Positions 17,742-27,034 of a stretch of DNA of 64,000 nt are shown piece by piece. Origin of the DNA: Streptomyces sp. NRRL F-5126 (GTDB lineage: Bacteria > Actinomycetota > Actinomycetes > Streptomycetales > Streptomycetaceae); NCBI RefSeq assembly GCF_000721265.1, contig NZ_JOFZ01000015.1:62001-126000 (forward strand), read 5' to 3'. The stretch's first letter is position 1, and every line of letters starts with the position of its first letter. A model generated the notes under the pieces. That model saw nothing but the letters and a program-made list of their open reading frames with translations, was not told the origin of the DNA and ran no database searches. Made by a program: the position numbers and the translations under genes.

Positions 17742-19495
17742 TTTTCTCCTTGGTCGCGCTCGAACGGGCTGGGCACGGGGAAGTAATCGGCGAGGAAGCC
17801 GTGCAGCAGCGCGCTCTGCTTCTCCGTGTCCGCGACCGTGGAGCCGGTGTCGTTGACGCAGAAGACGTGTCGCTTGCGGTGCGCGATCAGCTGGCCCAGC
17901 CTGCGCTCCGCTCCGTCACGCGAAAGGTCCACGTAGTTGTAGAGCAGCTCGTTCGACGGGACCGCCCTGCCAGTGTGGAAAGCATAGTAATGGTGGAGCG
18001 ACGAGGTGATGGACAGGTCGGCCATGCTGCGGAAGCGGCTGCCCGCGGTCGCGCGGTACTCGTCCGCGTAGCGCACCTCGATCTCGGTGAGCACGGAGCG
18101 GTTGAGGGCGTGCGGCATGTGCTTCATCTTCTGCACGAGGACGGCGCCGAAGCTGCGTTCGATCAACCGGCGGTTGTTCTTGCCCGCGGCCGCGACGGGC
18201 GGGTCGTCGTCGACCACAGGGCCGAGCGGGACGAGAGCCGGCGACGGGAAGAAGCGGCTTATCCCGCTGGCGAAGAAGAAATCACCCGGGACTGTTTCGC
18301 GGCCCAGCAGCACATCGTCGTTGAAGTACAGGAAATGCTCGGAAAGCCCGTCTATGTGATGCAATTGACTTTCAATGGCGTGCGAATTGAACGTCGGCAG
18401 CCAGTTCGGGTCCCGGAAGACGTCCCGGTGGTCGACGAGCTCTATCCCCGGGTGCTCCGTGTTCAGCCAGGACGGGGCCTGCCCGTCCGTGACGAGGTAG
18501 ACCTTGCGCACCCAGGGCGCGTACATGTTCAGCGACCGCAGGGAGTACCGCAGTTCGTCGCGGCTGAGGTAGCGCGCGTCGTTCGCCGCCTCTTCGTGGT
18601 ACGCGGCACCCGAGTACCGCGCCCGCTTGCGCTGCCACTCCGGGTCGGAGCCATCGACCCACGTGTACACGACATCGATCGGGAAGTCCGGCTGGTGCGT
18701 GGTGCGCGCGACGAATTCGGGGCGGGTGGGCACCCGCACCGTTTCGGCCATCGGGCCGAAACGCGGCACCAGGTCGGTGAAGTAGTCCTCGTCCGCCTCC
18801 TGGACATCGCCCTTCACAGGCACGGAATCGGTGACCCGTCCGGCACGGGGGGAGATGAGCCGCTCGTCATCCTCCGTCCAGAACTCCAGGTCACAGCCGT
18901 AGGACGCACCGAGGACCAGCTTCCCCGTGGGGTCGGTGCGGTACCAGACGAGCCGCAGGACGGACGCGGCGGTGACGCGCCGCCAGGCGCCGGAAGACTC
19001 CACGGGGTGGACATCCGAATCGTCCGGCTCGCCGCGCCGCACCGCGGCCACGTAACCGGGCTGCACGGCACAGAACTTGAGGAGTTCGGCGAGAACGGTG
19101 CCGCGGTCGGACGCGGCGACCGCCACGGCGGCCGCGGTCTGCGACGCACCGCGTACACAGAAGTGGCCGACGCCGGCGGCGTCCAGCACGGCGAGTACAT
19201 CGCGCAGATTGCTCCGCCGAGCGCGCAGCGGTGTCATGCCCTTCTCGGCGATCGCGAGGCGGATGGCCTCCTCGACGGCCACCACGCGGCGGCGCGAACC
19301 GAGCATGTGCGAGCCGTACTTGCGCGCGGCACGTACCTTGCGCATCCGCTCCCGGGTGGACTCGGCCGTGGCGAGACCGAGCTTGACCCGGCGCCGCAGG
19401 TCCGAGCCGACTCTGCCGGCCACCAGACGCCGCGCCTCCTCGGGGAGAATACGTCTGTACGCGCCCACCAAACGCGGTGCTTCCGGATTCTGCAC
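17738..19495 (-). CDS. Stealth family sugar-phosphate transferase
   Basis: A 585-residue protein with all Stealth regions: IDVVYTWVDGSDPEW (273-287, CR1), SRDELRYSLRSLNMYAPW (311-328, CR2), TFNSHAIESQLHHIDG (368-383) and FLYFNDD (388-394) in CR3, and SSLHHYYAFHTG in CR4. The N-terminal 200 residues hold a basic helix and a variable domain ending YGCDLEFW. Characterised relatives transfer N-acetylhexosamine- or hexose-1-phosphate to build phosphodiester-linked polymers. The GTG start has a GGAG ribosome site. It is the first gene of the three-gene coupled unit and has an AT-rich promoter region in front. Confidence 0.9.
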   Translation of the reverse strand: MQNPEAPRLVGAYRRILPEEARRLVAGRVGSDLRRRVKLGLATAESTRERMRKVRAARKYGSHMLGSRRRVVAVEEAIRLAIAEKGMTPLRARRSNLRDVLAVLDAAGVGHFCVRGASQTAAAVAVAASDRGTVLAELLKFCAVQPGYVAAVRRGEPDDSDVHPVESSGAWRRVTAASVLRLVWYRTDPTGKLVLGASYGCDLEFWTEDDERLISPRAGRVTDSVPVKGDVQEADEDYFTDLVPRFGPMAETVRVPTRPEFVARTTHQPDFPIDVVYTWVDGSDPEWQRKRARYSGAAYHEEAANDARYLSRDELRYSLRSLNMYAPWVRKVYLVTDGQAPSWLNTEHPGIELVDHRDVFRDPNWLPTFNSHAIESQLHHIDGLSEHFLYFNDDVLLGRETVPGDFFFASGISRFFPSPALVPLGPVVDDDPPVAAAGKNNRRLIERSFGAVLVQKMKHMPHALNRSVLTEIEVRYADEYRATAGSRFRSMADLSITSSLHHYYAFHTGRAVPSNELLYNYVDLSRDGAERRLGQLIAHRKRHVFCVNDTGSTVADTEKQSALLHGFLADYFPVPSPFERDQGEK

Positions 19496-19562
19496 CCTGA
19501 CGGCTCCTGCTGCCTGTGCGACCAGACAACAGCCGCCACACGAACACTACTTCGTGTAGTAA

Positions 19563-19592
19563 ATCATATGGATATAAGGATACGTTAACCAA
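19563..19592 (-). promoter_or_regulatory. putative promoter of the Stealth unit
   Basis: TTGGTT (19592-19587) and TATGAT (19568-19563) on the minus strand are separated by 18 bases. They lie about 70 bases before the first Stealth gene in a very AT-rich stretch, which stands out against the genome. Confidence 0.45.
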
Positions 19593-19632
19593 GCGGTCAT
19601 AAAGGTGTTACACATTACGCAAACACGAGCAG

Positions 19633-19656
19633 AGGGCCGGACGGCTGTCCGGCCCT
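19633..19656 (-). terminator. obg terminator
   Basis: AGGGCCGGAC and GTCCGGCCCT form a 10 bp stem with a GGCT loop, 35 bases downstream of the obg stop. There is no U-tract, as is common in Streptomyces. Confidence 0.75.
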
Positions 19657-19691
19657 CCCGCGCAGCGGATGCCCGTGGAGGCACGGCGCCG

Positions 19692-21131
19692 TCAGCTGAA
19701 CGGGTCGAAGCCGTCGAACTCGCGTGCCGCCTCGTCCCGTTCCGCCTCGCGGTCCCTGCGGCGCTGCGCCGCGGGGCGCGGGGCCTCGAAACGGTGGTCC
19801 TCGCCGCGCCTGCCGAGCATCTCCGCGCCGGCCGCCATCGACGGCTCCCAGTCGAAGACGACCGCGTTGTCCTCGGGGCCGATGGCGACGCCGTCACCCG
19901 GCCTGGCGCCCGCCTTCATCAGCTCGTCCTCCACGCCGAGGCGGCCGAGCCGGTCCGCGAGGTAGCCGACGGCCTCGTCGTTGTTGAAGTCTGTCTGGCG
20001 CACCCAGCGCTCCGGCTTCTCGCCACGCACGCGGTAGATGCCGTCGTCCTCAAGCGTCACCGTGAAGCCCGTGTCGTCCACGGCCTTGGGGCGGATGACG
20101 ACCCGGGTCGCCTCGGCAGGCGGTGCGCTCTCGCGCGCCTTGCCGACGATCTCCGCGAGCGCGAACGACAGCTCCTTCAGGCCGAGGTGCGCGACCGCCG
20201 ACACCTCGAAGACGCGGTAGCCGCGCGCCTGGAGGTCGGGCCTGATCATCTCGGCGAGGTCCCGGCCGTCCGGGATGTCGACCTTGTTGAGCACGACGAG
20301 GCGGGGCCGGTCGTCGAGCCCGCCGTACTCCCGCAGTTCCTCCTCGATGGTGTCGAGGTCGGACAGCGGGTCGCGGTCGGACTCCAGCGTCGCGGTGTCC
20401 AGCACGTGCACGAGTACCGAGCAGCGCTCCACGTGCCGCAGGAATTCGAGGCCGAGGCCGCGGCCCTGGCTAGCGCCCGGGATGAGGCCCGGCACGTCGG
20501 CGATGGTGAAGACGGTGGAACCGGCGGTGACCACGCCGAGGTTCGGCACGAGGGTGGTGAACGGGTAGTCGGCGATCTTGGGGCGGGCCGCGGACAGCAC
20601 CGAGATCAGCGAGGACTTTCCGGCGCTCGGGTAGCCGACGAGCGCGACGTCCGCGACCGTCTTCAGTTCGAGGACGACGTCGCCGCCGGTGCCCGGCTCG
20701 CCGAGCAGCGCGAAGCCGGGTGCCTTGCGGCGCGTCGAGGCGAGCGCCGCGTTGCCGAGGCCGCCGCGGCCGCCCTGGCCCGCCACGTACGTCGTGCCCT
20801 GGCCGACGAGGTCGGCGAGCACCTCGCCGTGCTTGTCGAGCACGACGGTGCCGTCCGGCACGGGCAGCACGAGGTCCTGCCCGTCCTTGCCCGAGCGGTG
20901 GCCGCCCTCGCCCGGCTTGCCGTTGGTCGCCCTGCGGTGCGGCGCGTGGTGGTAGTCGAGCAGCGTCGTGACGGACTGGTCGACGACGAGCACGACGTCG
21001 CCGCCGCGGCCGCCGTTGCCGCCGTCGGGGCCGCCGAGCGGCTTGAACTTCTCCCGGTGCACGGAGGCGCAGCCGTGGCCCCCGTTACCCGCGGCGACAT
21101 GCAGCTCGACGCGGTCCACGAAGGTGGTCAT
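19692..21131 (-). CDS. obg: GTPase Obg
   Basis: Ribosome-associated GTPase acting in 50S assembly and stringent-type control; in Streptomyces it also affects the onset of aerial growth. The 479 residues show the glycine-rich Obg domain (1-158, starting [18 protein letters not shown]), the G domain with GYPSAGKSS near 166 (G1), DVPGLI near 213 (G3) and NKVD near 283 (G4), and the C-terminal OCT domain (about 345-430). A charged tail follows. It is downstream of rplU-rpmA in the usual order, with a hairpin in the 127 bp spacer. Confidence 0.97.
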   Translation of the reverse strand: MTTFVDRVELHVAAGNGGHGCASVHREKFKPLGGPDGGNGGRGGDVVLVVDQSVTTLLDYHHAPHRRATNGKPGEGGHRSGKDGQDLVLPVPDGTVVLDKHGEVLADLVGQGTTYVAGQGGRGGLGNAALASTRRKAPGFALLGEPGTGGDVVLELKTVADVALVGYPSAGKSSLISVLSAARPKIADYPFTTLVPNLGVVTAGSTVFTIADVPGLIPGASQGRGLGLEFLRHVERCSVLVHVLDTATLESDRDPLSDLDTIEEELREYGGLDDRPRLVVLNKVDIPDGRDLAEMIRPDLQARGYRVFEVSAVAHLGLKELSFALAEIVGKARESAPPAEATRVVIRPKAVDDTGFTVTLEDDGIYRVRGEKPERWVRQTDFNNDEAVGYLADRLGRLGVEDELMKAGARPGDGVAIGPEDNAVVFDWEPSMAAGAEMLGRRGEDHRFEAPRPAAQRRRDREAERDEAAREFDGFDPFS

Positions 21132-21186
21132 GGTGTGGTGCCTCCAAGCACGTACGCGGAGATGGCCTCTCCTGACTAACACGCAA

Positions 21187-21224
21187 AGGGCGGACCCGCT
21201 TCCCGAGGGAAGGGGGCCCGCCCT
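21187..21224 (-). terminator. hairpin between rpmA and obg
   Basis: AGGGCGG (21187-21193) pairs with CCGCCCT (21218-21224), with an inner CTTCCC/GGGAAG stem. It probably reduces ribosomal-gene transcription before it reaches obg. Confidence 0.6.
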
Positions 21225-21258
21225 GAGCGCGAAACCGCTGATCGGTCCGGATTGCTTC

Positions 21259-21513
21259 TCAGGCGACCGGAACGATGTTCACGACGCGGCGGCCACGGCT
21301 GGTGCCGAACTCGACCGCGCCGGCGTTGAGCGCGAACAGGGTGTCGTCGCCGCCGCGGCCGACCCCGGTGCCGGGGTGGAAGTGCGTGCCGCGCTGGCGG
21401 ACGATGATCTCACCGGCGAGGACGACCTGACCGCCGAAGCGCTTCACGCCGAGCCGCTGGGAGTTGGAGTCGCGCCCGTTCCTGGAGGACGATGCGCCCT
21501 TCTTGTGTGCCAT
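21259..21513 (-). CDS. rpmA: 50S ribosomal protein L27
   Basis: An 84-residue protein with the typical start [19 protein letters not shown] and the conserved [20 protein letters not shown] stretch. L27 sits near the peptidyl-transferase centre. The N-terminus begins directly with the conserved AHKKG, so no processed leader of the Staphylococcus type is present. The gene lies 14 bases downstream of rplU and is co-transcribed with it. Confidence 0.98.
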   Translation of the reverse strand: MAHKKGASSSRNGRDSNSQRLGVKRFGGQVVLAGEIIVRQRGTHFHPGTGVGRGGDDTLFALNAGAVEFGTSRGRRVVNIVPVA

Positions 21514-21527
21514 GAATCCTCAGTCCC

Positions 21528-21854
21528 TTACTTCGCGGCCGTGGGGATGCCGGTGACCTTGATCGCCGTGTACTGCTGGCGGTGACCCTGACGACGGCGG
21601 TAGCCGGTCTTGTTCTTGTAGCGAAGGATGTCGATCTTCGCACCCTTGTGGTGGTCCACGACCTCGGCCGTGACCTTGATGCCGTCCAGGACCCACGGGT
21701 CGCTGGTGACGGCTTCCCCGTCGACCACGAGCAGGGTCGAGAGCTCGACCGTGTCGCCCACCTTGGCAGTGGAAATCTTGTCAACCTCAACGATGTCGCC
21801 GACAGCAACCTTGTGCTGGCGGCCACCGCTGCGCACGATGGCGTACACGCGCAT
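21528..21854 (-). CDS. rplU: 50S ribosomal protein L21
   Basis: A 108-residue protein from [16 protein letters not shown] to a basic C-terminus with [17 protein letters not shown], the L21 signature that binds 23S rRNA. The start at 21854 gives the normal family length. It is the first gene of the rplU-rpmA unit; a good promoter lies about 150 bases upstream, right after the rne terminator. Confidence 0.98.
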   Translation of the reverse strand: MRVYAIVRSGGRQHKVAVGDIVEVDKISTAKVGDTVELSTLLVVDGEAVTSDPWVLDGIKVTAEVVDHHKGAKIDILRYKNKTGYRRRQGHRQQYTAIKVTGIPTAAK

Positions 21855-22001
21855 CTCACTCTCACTAGGAACGGAAACCTCTGACGCCAGCCGCCCGCAC
21901 GGCCGAGGGCCATGACAGTCCGGAGTGGATGAGCGGCCTCCCCCGGGGACCGGGAGGTGGGTGCTCAGAGGCGGGCGTGCACACAGACACGCCGAAGGGT
22001 A

Positions 22002-22031
22002 AGAATACGGGGCGCCGGAGCAGAGGGTCAA
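22002..22031 (-). promoter_or_regulatory. rplU-rpmA promoter
   Basis: TTGACC (22031-22026) and TATTCT (22007-22002) on the minus strand are 18 bases apart, close to the vegetative consensus. The site is between the rne terminator and rplU. The leader of roughly 140 bases could carry autoregulatory structure, which I could not define. Confidence 0.6.
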
Positions 22032-22044
22032 ACCGGCCCCTGAA

Positions 22045-22093
22045 CGGTCCCGGGCCGCCCCGCACCGCTGAGGTGCGAGGCGGCCCGGGACCG
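22045..22093 (-). terminator. rne terminator
   Basis: A perfect 15 bp stem (22045-22059 with 22079-22093) encloses an inner CGCACC/GGTGCG stem with a 5-base loop. It begins 20 bases after the rne stop. Confidence 0.85.
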
Positions 22094-22112
22094 GTCGCGG
22101 GTCACCGGCCGG

Positions 22113-25100
22113 TCAGTCGTCCGCGGCGTCCGTCGCGGACACCACGCCCGAGGGCGCGGCCTGTTCGGCCGCCGCGGTCTTCTTCGCGGCCGACTTCTTC
22201 GTCGTCGTCTTCTTCGTGGCGGCCTTCTTGGCCGTCGTCGTCTTCTTGGCGGCGGTCTTCTTGGCCGCCGTCTTCTTGGCGGTGGCCTTCTTCGCCGTAG
22301 CCTTCTTCGCGGCCGCCTTCTTCGCCGTCTTCTTGGCCGCCGGCTCCCGCGCGGCGGCCTCCTCGACGGGCGCCTCCGCCTCGGGCGCCTCCGTCTCGGG
22401 GGCACCGTCCGCCTTCTGGCCTGCGGACGGGACGACCACGACAGCGCCGCCGTCGCCCGAGGGCGCGCCCGCGGGGGCGGTGACCTTGCGCGTCACCCTG
22501 CGGCGCGCTCGCGGCGGTGCCGCGACCGGCTCCTGCGCCGCCGAGGCATCGGGCTCGGCCGAGGCCGGCTCGGGGGCCTGCGGCGCCGCACCTGTCTCGG
22601 CCGCGGGGACGACGACCTCGGCGGGCGCCGCCGTGTCCGCCGTGCGCGGGGACCCGGCCGGCGCGGAGGCCTTGCGGGTGGCCCTGCGGCGGGAACGGCC
22701 GCCCCTGCTCGCGGCCGCCTCCGCCTCGGCGACGCTGTTGTACAGCTCCTCGTCGGGCGTGAAGGCCGGCGAGGGCAGCGCCGCGGGGGCCGCCACCTCG
22801 GCCGCGACCTCGGCGGCCGTCTCGGTCCTTGCGGGCCCTGCCTCCTGCGCGGACCCGGCCTCGGCCGCGGCCTCCACCGCCGGAGCCTTCTCGGCCGCGT
22901 ACTCGTGCTCGTGGTCCGCGCCGCCGGAGCCGCCGCGGCGCTTCCTGCCGCGCTTGCCGCCACCCGTGCTGCCGCCGCCCGCCGGGGTCGACGCCTGCTC
23001 CATGTGGACGATCACCCCGCGTCCGTTGCAGTGCACGCAGGTCTCGGAGAACGACTCCAGCAGGCCCTGGCCGACGCGCTTGCGGGTCATCTGCACGAGG
23101 CCGAGCGAGGTCACCTCGGCGACCTGGTGCTTCGTACGGTCGCGGCCCAGGCACTCCAGCAGCCGCCGCAGCACGAGGTCGCGGTTGGACTCAAGCACCA
23201 TGTCGATGAAGTCGATGACGACGATGCCGCCGAGGTCGCGCAGGCGCAGCTGGCGCACGATCTCCTCGGCCGCCTCCAGGTTGTTCCTGGTGACGGTCTC
23301 CTCCAGGTTGCCGCCCTGGCCGGTGAACTTCCCGGTGTTGACGTCGACGACGACCATGGCCTCGGTCTTGTCGATGACCAGGGAGCCGCCGCTGGGCAGC
23401 CAGACCTTGCGGTCGAGCGCCTTCATCAGCTGCTCGTCGATGCGGTACGTCGCGAAGACGTCCACCTCGCTCGTCCACCGCTGCAGCCGCTGGGACAGGT
23501 CGGGCGCCACGTAGGAGACGTAGTCGTTGATGGTGTCCCACGCCTCGTCGCCGCTGACGATGACCTTCGAGAAGTCCTCGTTGAAGATGTCGCGGACGAC
23601 GCGGACCGTCATGTCGGGCTCGCCGTACAGCAGCGTCGGCGCGTTCGACGCGCCGCCGGACTTCGACTTCTTCTTGATCTCGTCCCACTGCGACTGGAGC
23701 CGCTCGACGTCGCGGCGCAGCTCGTCCTCGCTGGCGCCCTCGGCGGCCGTGCGGACGATGACCCCCGCGTCCTCGGGGACGACCTTCTTGAGGATCGTCT
23801 TGAGCCGGGCGCGCTCGGTGTCGGGCAGCTTGCGGCTGATGCCCGTCATCGAGCCCTCGGGCACGTACACGAGGTACCGGCCGGGCAGCGAGACCTGGCT
23901 GGTCAGGCGCGCGCCCTTGTGGCCGATCGGGTCCTTCGTCACCTGGACGAGCACGGACTGGCCCGACTTGAGCGCGGTCTCGATGCGGCGCGGGCCGCCG
24001 GACATGCCCAGCGCCTCGAAGTTCACCTCGCCCGCGTACAGGACGGCGTTGCGGCCCTTGCCGATGTCGACGAACGCGGCCTCCATGGACGGCAGCACGT
24101 TCTGCACCTTGCCCAGGTACACGTTGCCGACGTACGAGGTGGCCTGCTCCTTGTTGACGTAGTGCTCGACGAGCACGTCGTCCTCGAGCACGCCGATCTG
24201 CGTGCGCTCGCCGCTCTGCCGTACGACCATCACGCGCTCGACGGCCTCGCGGCGTGCGAGGAACTCCGCCTCCGTGATGATCGGCACGCGGCGGCGGCCC
24301 TGCTCGCGGCCCTCCCGGCGGCGCTGCTTCTTCGCTTCGAGGCGTGTGGAGCCCTTGATCGACTGGACCTCGTCCGAGCCGGTGCGCTCCTCCTTCTTGC
24401 GCGGCTCGCGCACCTTGACGACCGTGCGCTCCGGGTCGTCGCCCGACTCGGCCTCCGCGCCGAGGTCGCCGCCACGGCGGCGGCGCCTGCGCCGGCGGCG
24501 GCTGCTGGACGAGCCGGATCCGGCGCGGCCCGCGTCGTCGTGCTCGCCGTGCTCATCGTCGTGGGACGCGTCCGCGTCGTCGCGCGCCTCACCGTCCGCC
24601 TGGCCGTCCTGGTCGGCGTGCTCGCCGCGCTCGTCCTGGCCGGCGCGGTCGGCCTTCTCGGCCCGCTCGCGGTGGTCGTCGCGGTCGTCGCGGTCCTCGC
24701 GCGAGGACGTCTCGTCCTGCTCGGAGCCGCCGTCGTCGGCGGACTCGCCTCGGCGGCGCCTGCGCCCGCCCCTGCGGCGGCGGCGCGACGGGCGGTCCTC
24801 GTCCTCGGCGCCGTCCCGGGTGTCGGCGTCCTGCGAGGCGTCGGCCTCGTCGGCGGTCTCCTCCGGCTCGGCGGCGGGCTGCTGCTGCTCGGCGGCCGCC
24901 TCGGGCTCGCCGCGGCGGCGGCGCTTGCGGCGGCCGGCCGGCTGTTCGGCCGCGGCGTCCTGCTCGTCGTCGTGCTTCGCGGTGGACGGGCCGTCCGACG
25001 CGGCCGCGGCGGCCGCGGTCTCCGGGGTCTGGAACATCGGCTCGGCGAAGACGGGCTGCTGGAAGACGGCGGTGGCCGGCCGTGCCGTCCTGCGGCTGCC

Positions 25101-25898
25101 CCGCGCGGGGGCCGCCTCCTCCTCGACCACGGCGCCGCCCTCGGTCTCGGCGACCCGGCGGCGGGAACGGGAGCGCGCGGGGCGCTCGGCCTCGGCCTCC
25201 GGCTCCTTCGTCTCCTCGGTCTCTACCGCGGGGGCGGTGGCCTTGCGGGTCGCGCGACGACGGGTGCGCGGCGCCTCGGGCTCCGCGTCCTGCGGGACGG
25301 CGACCGCCTCGGCCGCCTCTTCGGTGGCGGGAGCCTGCTCGGGCTCGGGCGCGGCCGGGGCCTTGGGCGCGGTGGCCTTGCGGGTGGCGCGGCGACGGGT
25401 GCGCGGCGCGGGGGCCTCGTCCGCGGGCGCGTCAGCGGCGCCGGACCCGGCGTCGGCGGCGGGCTGCTCCGCCGGCTCGGCCGACGCCACCGGCGCGGTG
25501 GCCTTCCGCGTGGCGCGGCGACGGGTACGCGGCGCGGGCGCCTCGTCCGCCGGGGCCTCGCTCGCCGAAGCCTGCGCAGTCGTCTTCTGTGCCGTCTCGG
25601 CGGACTGCTCGTCCTGCGCCTGCGGCGCGCCCGCGGGCGACGTCGCCCTGCGGGTGGCGCGGCGCCGCGGGCGGGGGGCGGCCTCGGCCTCGGGGTCCTC
25701 ATCCGCCTGCTCGGCCGCGGCGGGGGCCTGCGCGGCCGTGGCCTCGGGGGCCTCGGTGGCTTCGGCGCTGCCGGCGGGGGGCCCGGCGGGGCGCGATGCG
25801 GCGCGGCGCCTACGGCGCGGCGGCAGCGTGTCGCTGGGGCTGTTGTTCTCTTGTGTCGTCTCTCCGGCCGTGCCGGAGGACGTGGGCTCGATGGGCAT
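22113..25898 (-). CDS. rne: ribonuclease E/G family endoribonuclease, very long form
   Basis: Single-strand endoribonuclease for mRNA decay and rRNA processing. It has 1261 residues. Residues 1-540 are disordered, with acidic/basic tracts and four copies of a basic repeat of the type RRRATRKATAP (near 78, 126, 168, 212). The catalytic core spans about 545-1000: S1 domain near 585-665, catalytic Asp in VVVDVNTGKF (D852) and VVIDFIDM (D896), and the zinc-link CVHC (954-957). The C-terminus has two more repeat copies and ends in a Lys/Ala-rich histone-like tail. This layout, with the core in the middle, matches Streptomyces RNase ES. Its own terminator follows. Confidence 0.95.
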   Translation of the reverse strand: MPIEPTSSGTAGETTQENNSPSDTLPPRRRRRAASRPAGPPAGSAEATEAPEATAAQAPAAAEQADEDPEAEAAPRPRRRATRRATSPAGAPQAQDEQSAETAQKTTAQASASEAPADEAPAPRTRRRATRKATAPVASAEPAEQPAADAGSGAADAPADEAPAPRTRRRATRKATAPKAPAAPEPEQAPATEEAAEAVAVPQDAEPEAPRTRRRATRKATAPAVETEETKEPEAEAERPARSRSRRRVAETEGGAVVEEEAAPARGSRRTARPATAVFQQPVFAEPMFQTPETAAAAAASDGPSTAKHDDEQDAAAEQPAGRRKRRRRGEPEAAAEQQQPAAEPEETADEADASQDADTRDGAEDEDRPSRRRRRGGRRRRRGESADDGGSEQDETSSREDRDDRDDHRERAEKADRAGQDERGEHADQDGQADGEARDDADASHDDEHGEHDDAGRAGSGSSSSRRRRRRRRRGGDLGAEAESGDDPERTVVKVREPRKKEERTGSDEVQSIKGSTRLEAKKQRRREGREQGRRRVPIITEAEFLARREAVERVMVVRQSGERTQIGVLEDDVLVEHYVNKEQATSYVGNVYLGKVQNVLPSMEAAFVDIGKGRNAVLYAGEVNFEALGMSGGPRRIETALKSGQSVLVQVTKDPIGHKGARLTSQVSLPGRYLVYVPEGSMTGISRKLPDTERARLKTILKKVVPEDAGVIVRTAAEGASEDELRRDVERLQSQWDEIKKKSKSGGASNAPTLLYGEPDMTVRVVRDIFNEDFSKVIVSGDEAWDTINDYVSYVAPDLSQRLQRWTSEVDVFATYRIDEQLMKALDRKVWLPSGGSLVIDKTEAMVVVDVNTGKFTGQGGNLEETVTRNNLEAAEEIVRQLRLRDLGGIVVIDFIDMVLESNRDLVLRRLLECLGRDRTKHQVAEVTSLGLVQMTRKRVGQGLLESFSETCVHCNGRGVIVHMEQASTPAGGGSTGGGKRGRKRRGGSGGADHEHEYAAEKAPAVEAAAEAGSAQEAGPARTETAAEVAAEVAAPAALPSPAFTPDEELYNSVAEAEAAASRGGRSRRRATRKASAPAGSPRTADTAAPAEVVVPAAETGAAPQAPEPASAEPDASAAQEPVAAPPRARRRVTRKVTAPAGAPSGDGGAVVVVPSAGQKADGAPETEAPEAEAPVEEAAAREPAAKKTAKKAAAKKATAKKATAKKTAAKKTAAKKTTTAKKAATKKTTTKKSAAKKTAAAEQAAPSGVVSATDAADD

Positions 25899-26029
25899 CC
25901 GGGCGTTTCTCCCGTCACGCTCCCGGGCGCCGCGCCTGGTTCCGGTCCAGCGGCGGTCCGCGCTGTGCGCGTCCGCCGCCGCCCGGGGCGCGGGCGCCGC
26001 ACGGGGGCTTGTCTGGCTCGCCGGTTCCC

Positions 26030-26050
26030 CACCCGCTTGTCACGCGGGTG
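26030..26050 (-). promoter_or_regulatory. hairpin in the rne upstream region
   Basis: CACCCGC (26030-26036) pairs with GCGGGTG (26044-26050) about 130 bases before the rne start and 80 bases after the preceding stop. It could be a weak terminator or a leader structure. Nothing else was seen in 25899-26131. Confidence 0.35.
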
Positions 26051-26131
26051 CGGCCTGGCGAAAGTCTTCTGGTCTGTGCGCCGCCCGATCCAGGTGGCTC
26101 CCGGATTCAAGGGCCGCGCCCGACGACTGTC

Positions 26132-27034
26132 CTAAGCGGAGGCCGCGCCCGTCCGCACCGTCGCGGCGGCGGCTCCAGGGGCCTTCGAGTGGCCCGCGGG
26201 TACCGCCTCGCGGTCGGCCGCGAGCGGGTCGGTCACCGTGCCGGACTCCTCGTCGAGGGGCCCCTGCGCCAGCCTGGTCACCGCTGCGGGGACCGGCGGC
26301 GCCAGGTCGGCCACAGCTCGGAGACCGGACAGGACATCGTCGGGTCGAACGGCGGGTGTCTCGTGCCGAACAACCAGTCGCAGTATCGCACAGGGGCCCG
26401 CCCCGGTGCGGCCGACGTCCCCGCCGGGCTCCGCCACGACGTGCAGTTCGGCGACGGCGGCCCTGGCGTCGAACGTCCTGACCCCGTTCTTCGTGCGGCG
26501 CTCGACCTCGACGGCAGGCGCCGCGAGGAACGCGGCCACGGCGCGCTCGGCCTCCTCGTCCGCCACGCCGTCGAGCCGCAGCTCCCACACGGAGGCCGTC
26601 AGCCGCTCGGCGAGCCCGGCGACCCGGGCCTCCACCGCGTCGACGACGTCGAGGCCCGTGGGCAGCGACGCGTCGAGCAGTTCCCGCAGCGCCTCGGGGT
26701 CACGCGGCTCCACCAGGGCGATCTCCAGGAACTCGGCCTCGCTGCCCGTGCCGGTGGGTGCGGCATTGGCGTACGACACCTTCGGGTGCGGCGTGAAGCC
26801 GGCCGAGTACGCCATGGGCACCTCGGCGCGGCGCAGCGCCCGCTCGAAAGCGCGCTGGAAGTCGCGGTGGCTGGTGAACCGGAGGCGGCCGCGCTTGGTG
26901 TAGCGCAGTCTGATGCGCTGCACCGTGGGTGCGGGCGGCGGGCCTTCGGGCTGTCGCTTGCCCAGTGGTTTACTCCTCGGTGCGGGGCCGCGCGGTGACG
27001 CACGGCCCGTGGGCCTTTCGTGGTCTCCCGGCAT
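26132..27034 (-). CDS. TIGR03936 / DUF2344 family protein (radical-SAM-linked)
   Basis: A 300-residue protein. The conserved domain begins with QRIRLRYTKRGRLRFTSHRD near residue 39 and contains FTPHPKVSYANAAPTG near 80, typical of DUF2344, a family found next to or fused with the TIGR03960 B12-binding radical SAM protein. Its exact reaction is unknown; an RNA-modification role is usually proposed. The first 38 residues and last 50 are low-complexity. Here the partner gene is 7 kb upstream, at 34070-35992. The ATG shares one base with the stop of the preceding gene. Confidence 0.85.
   Translation of the reverse strand: MPGDHERPTGRASPRGPAPRSKPLGKRQPEGPPPAPTVQRIRLRYTKRGRLRFTSHRDFQRAFERALRRAEVPMAYSAGFTPHPKVSYANAAPTGTGSEAEFLEIALVEPRDPEALRELLDASLPTGLDVVDAVEARVAGLAERLTASVWELRLDGVADEEAERAVAAFLAAPAVEVERRTKNGVRTFDARAAVAELHVVAEPGGDVGRTGAGPCAILRLVVRHETPAVRPDDVLSGLRAVADLAPPVPAAVTRLAQGPLDEESGTVTDPLAADREAVPAGHSKAPGAAAATVRTGAASA

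Noticed and set aside
22905..26135. Open frame of about 1076 codons on the plus strand opposite rne
   Set aside because: It is a by-product of the GC-rich repeats of rne: Leu/Ala/Arg/Val-only sequence, no domain, and rne itself has all catalytic motifs.
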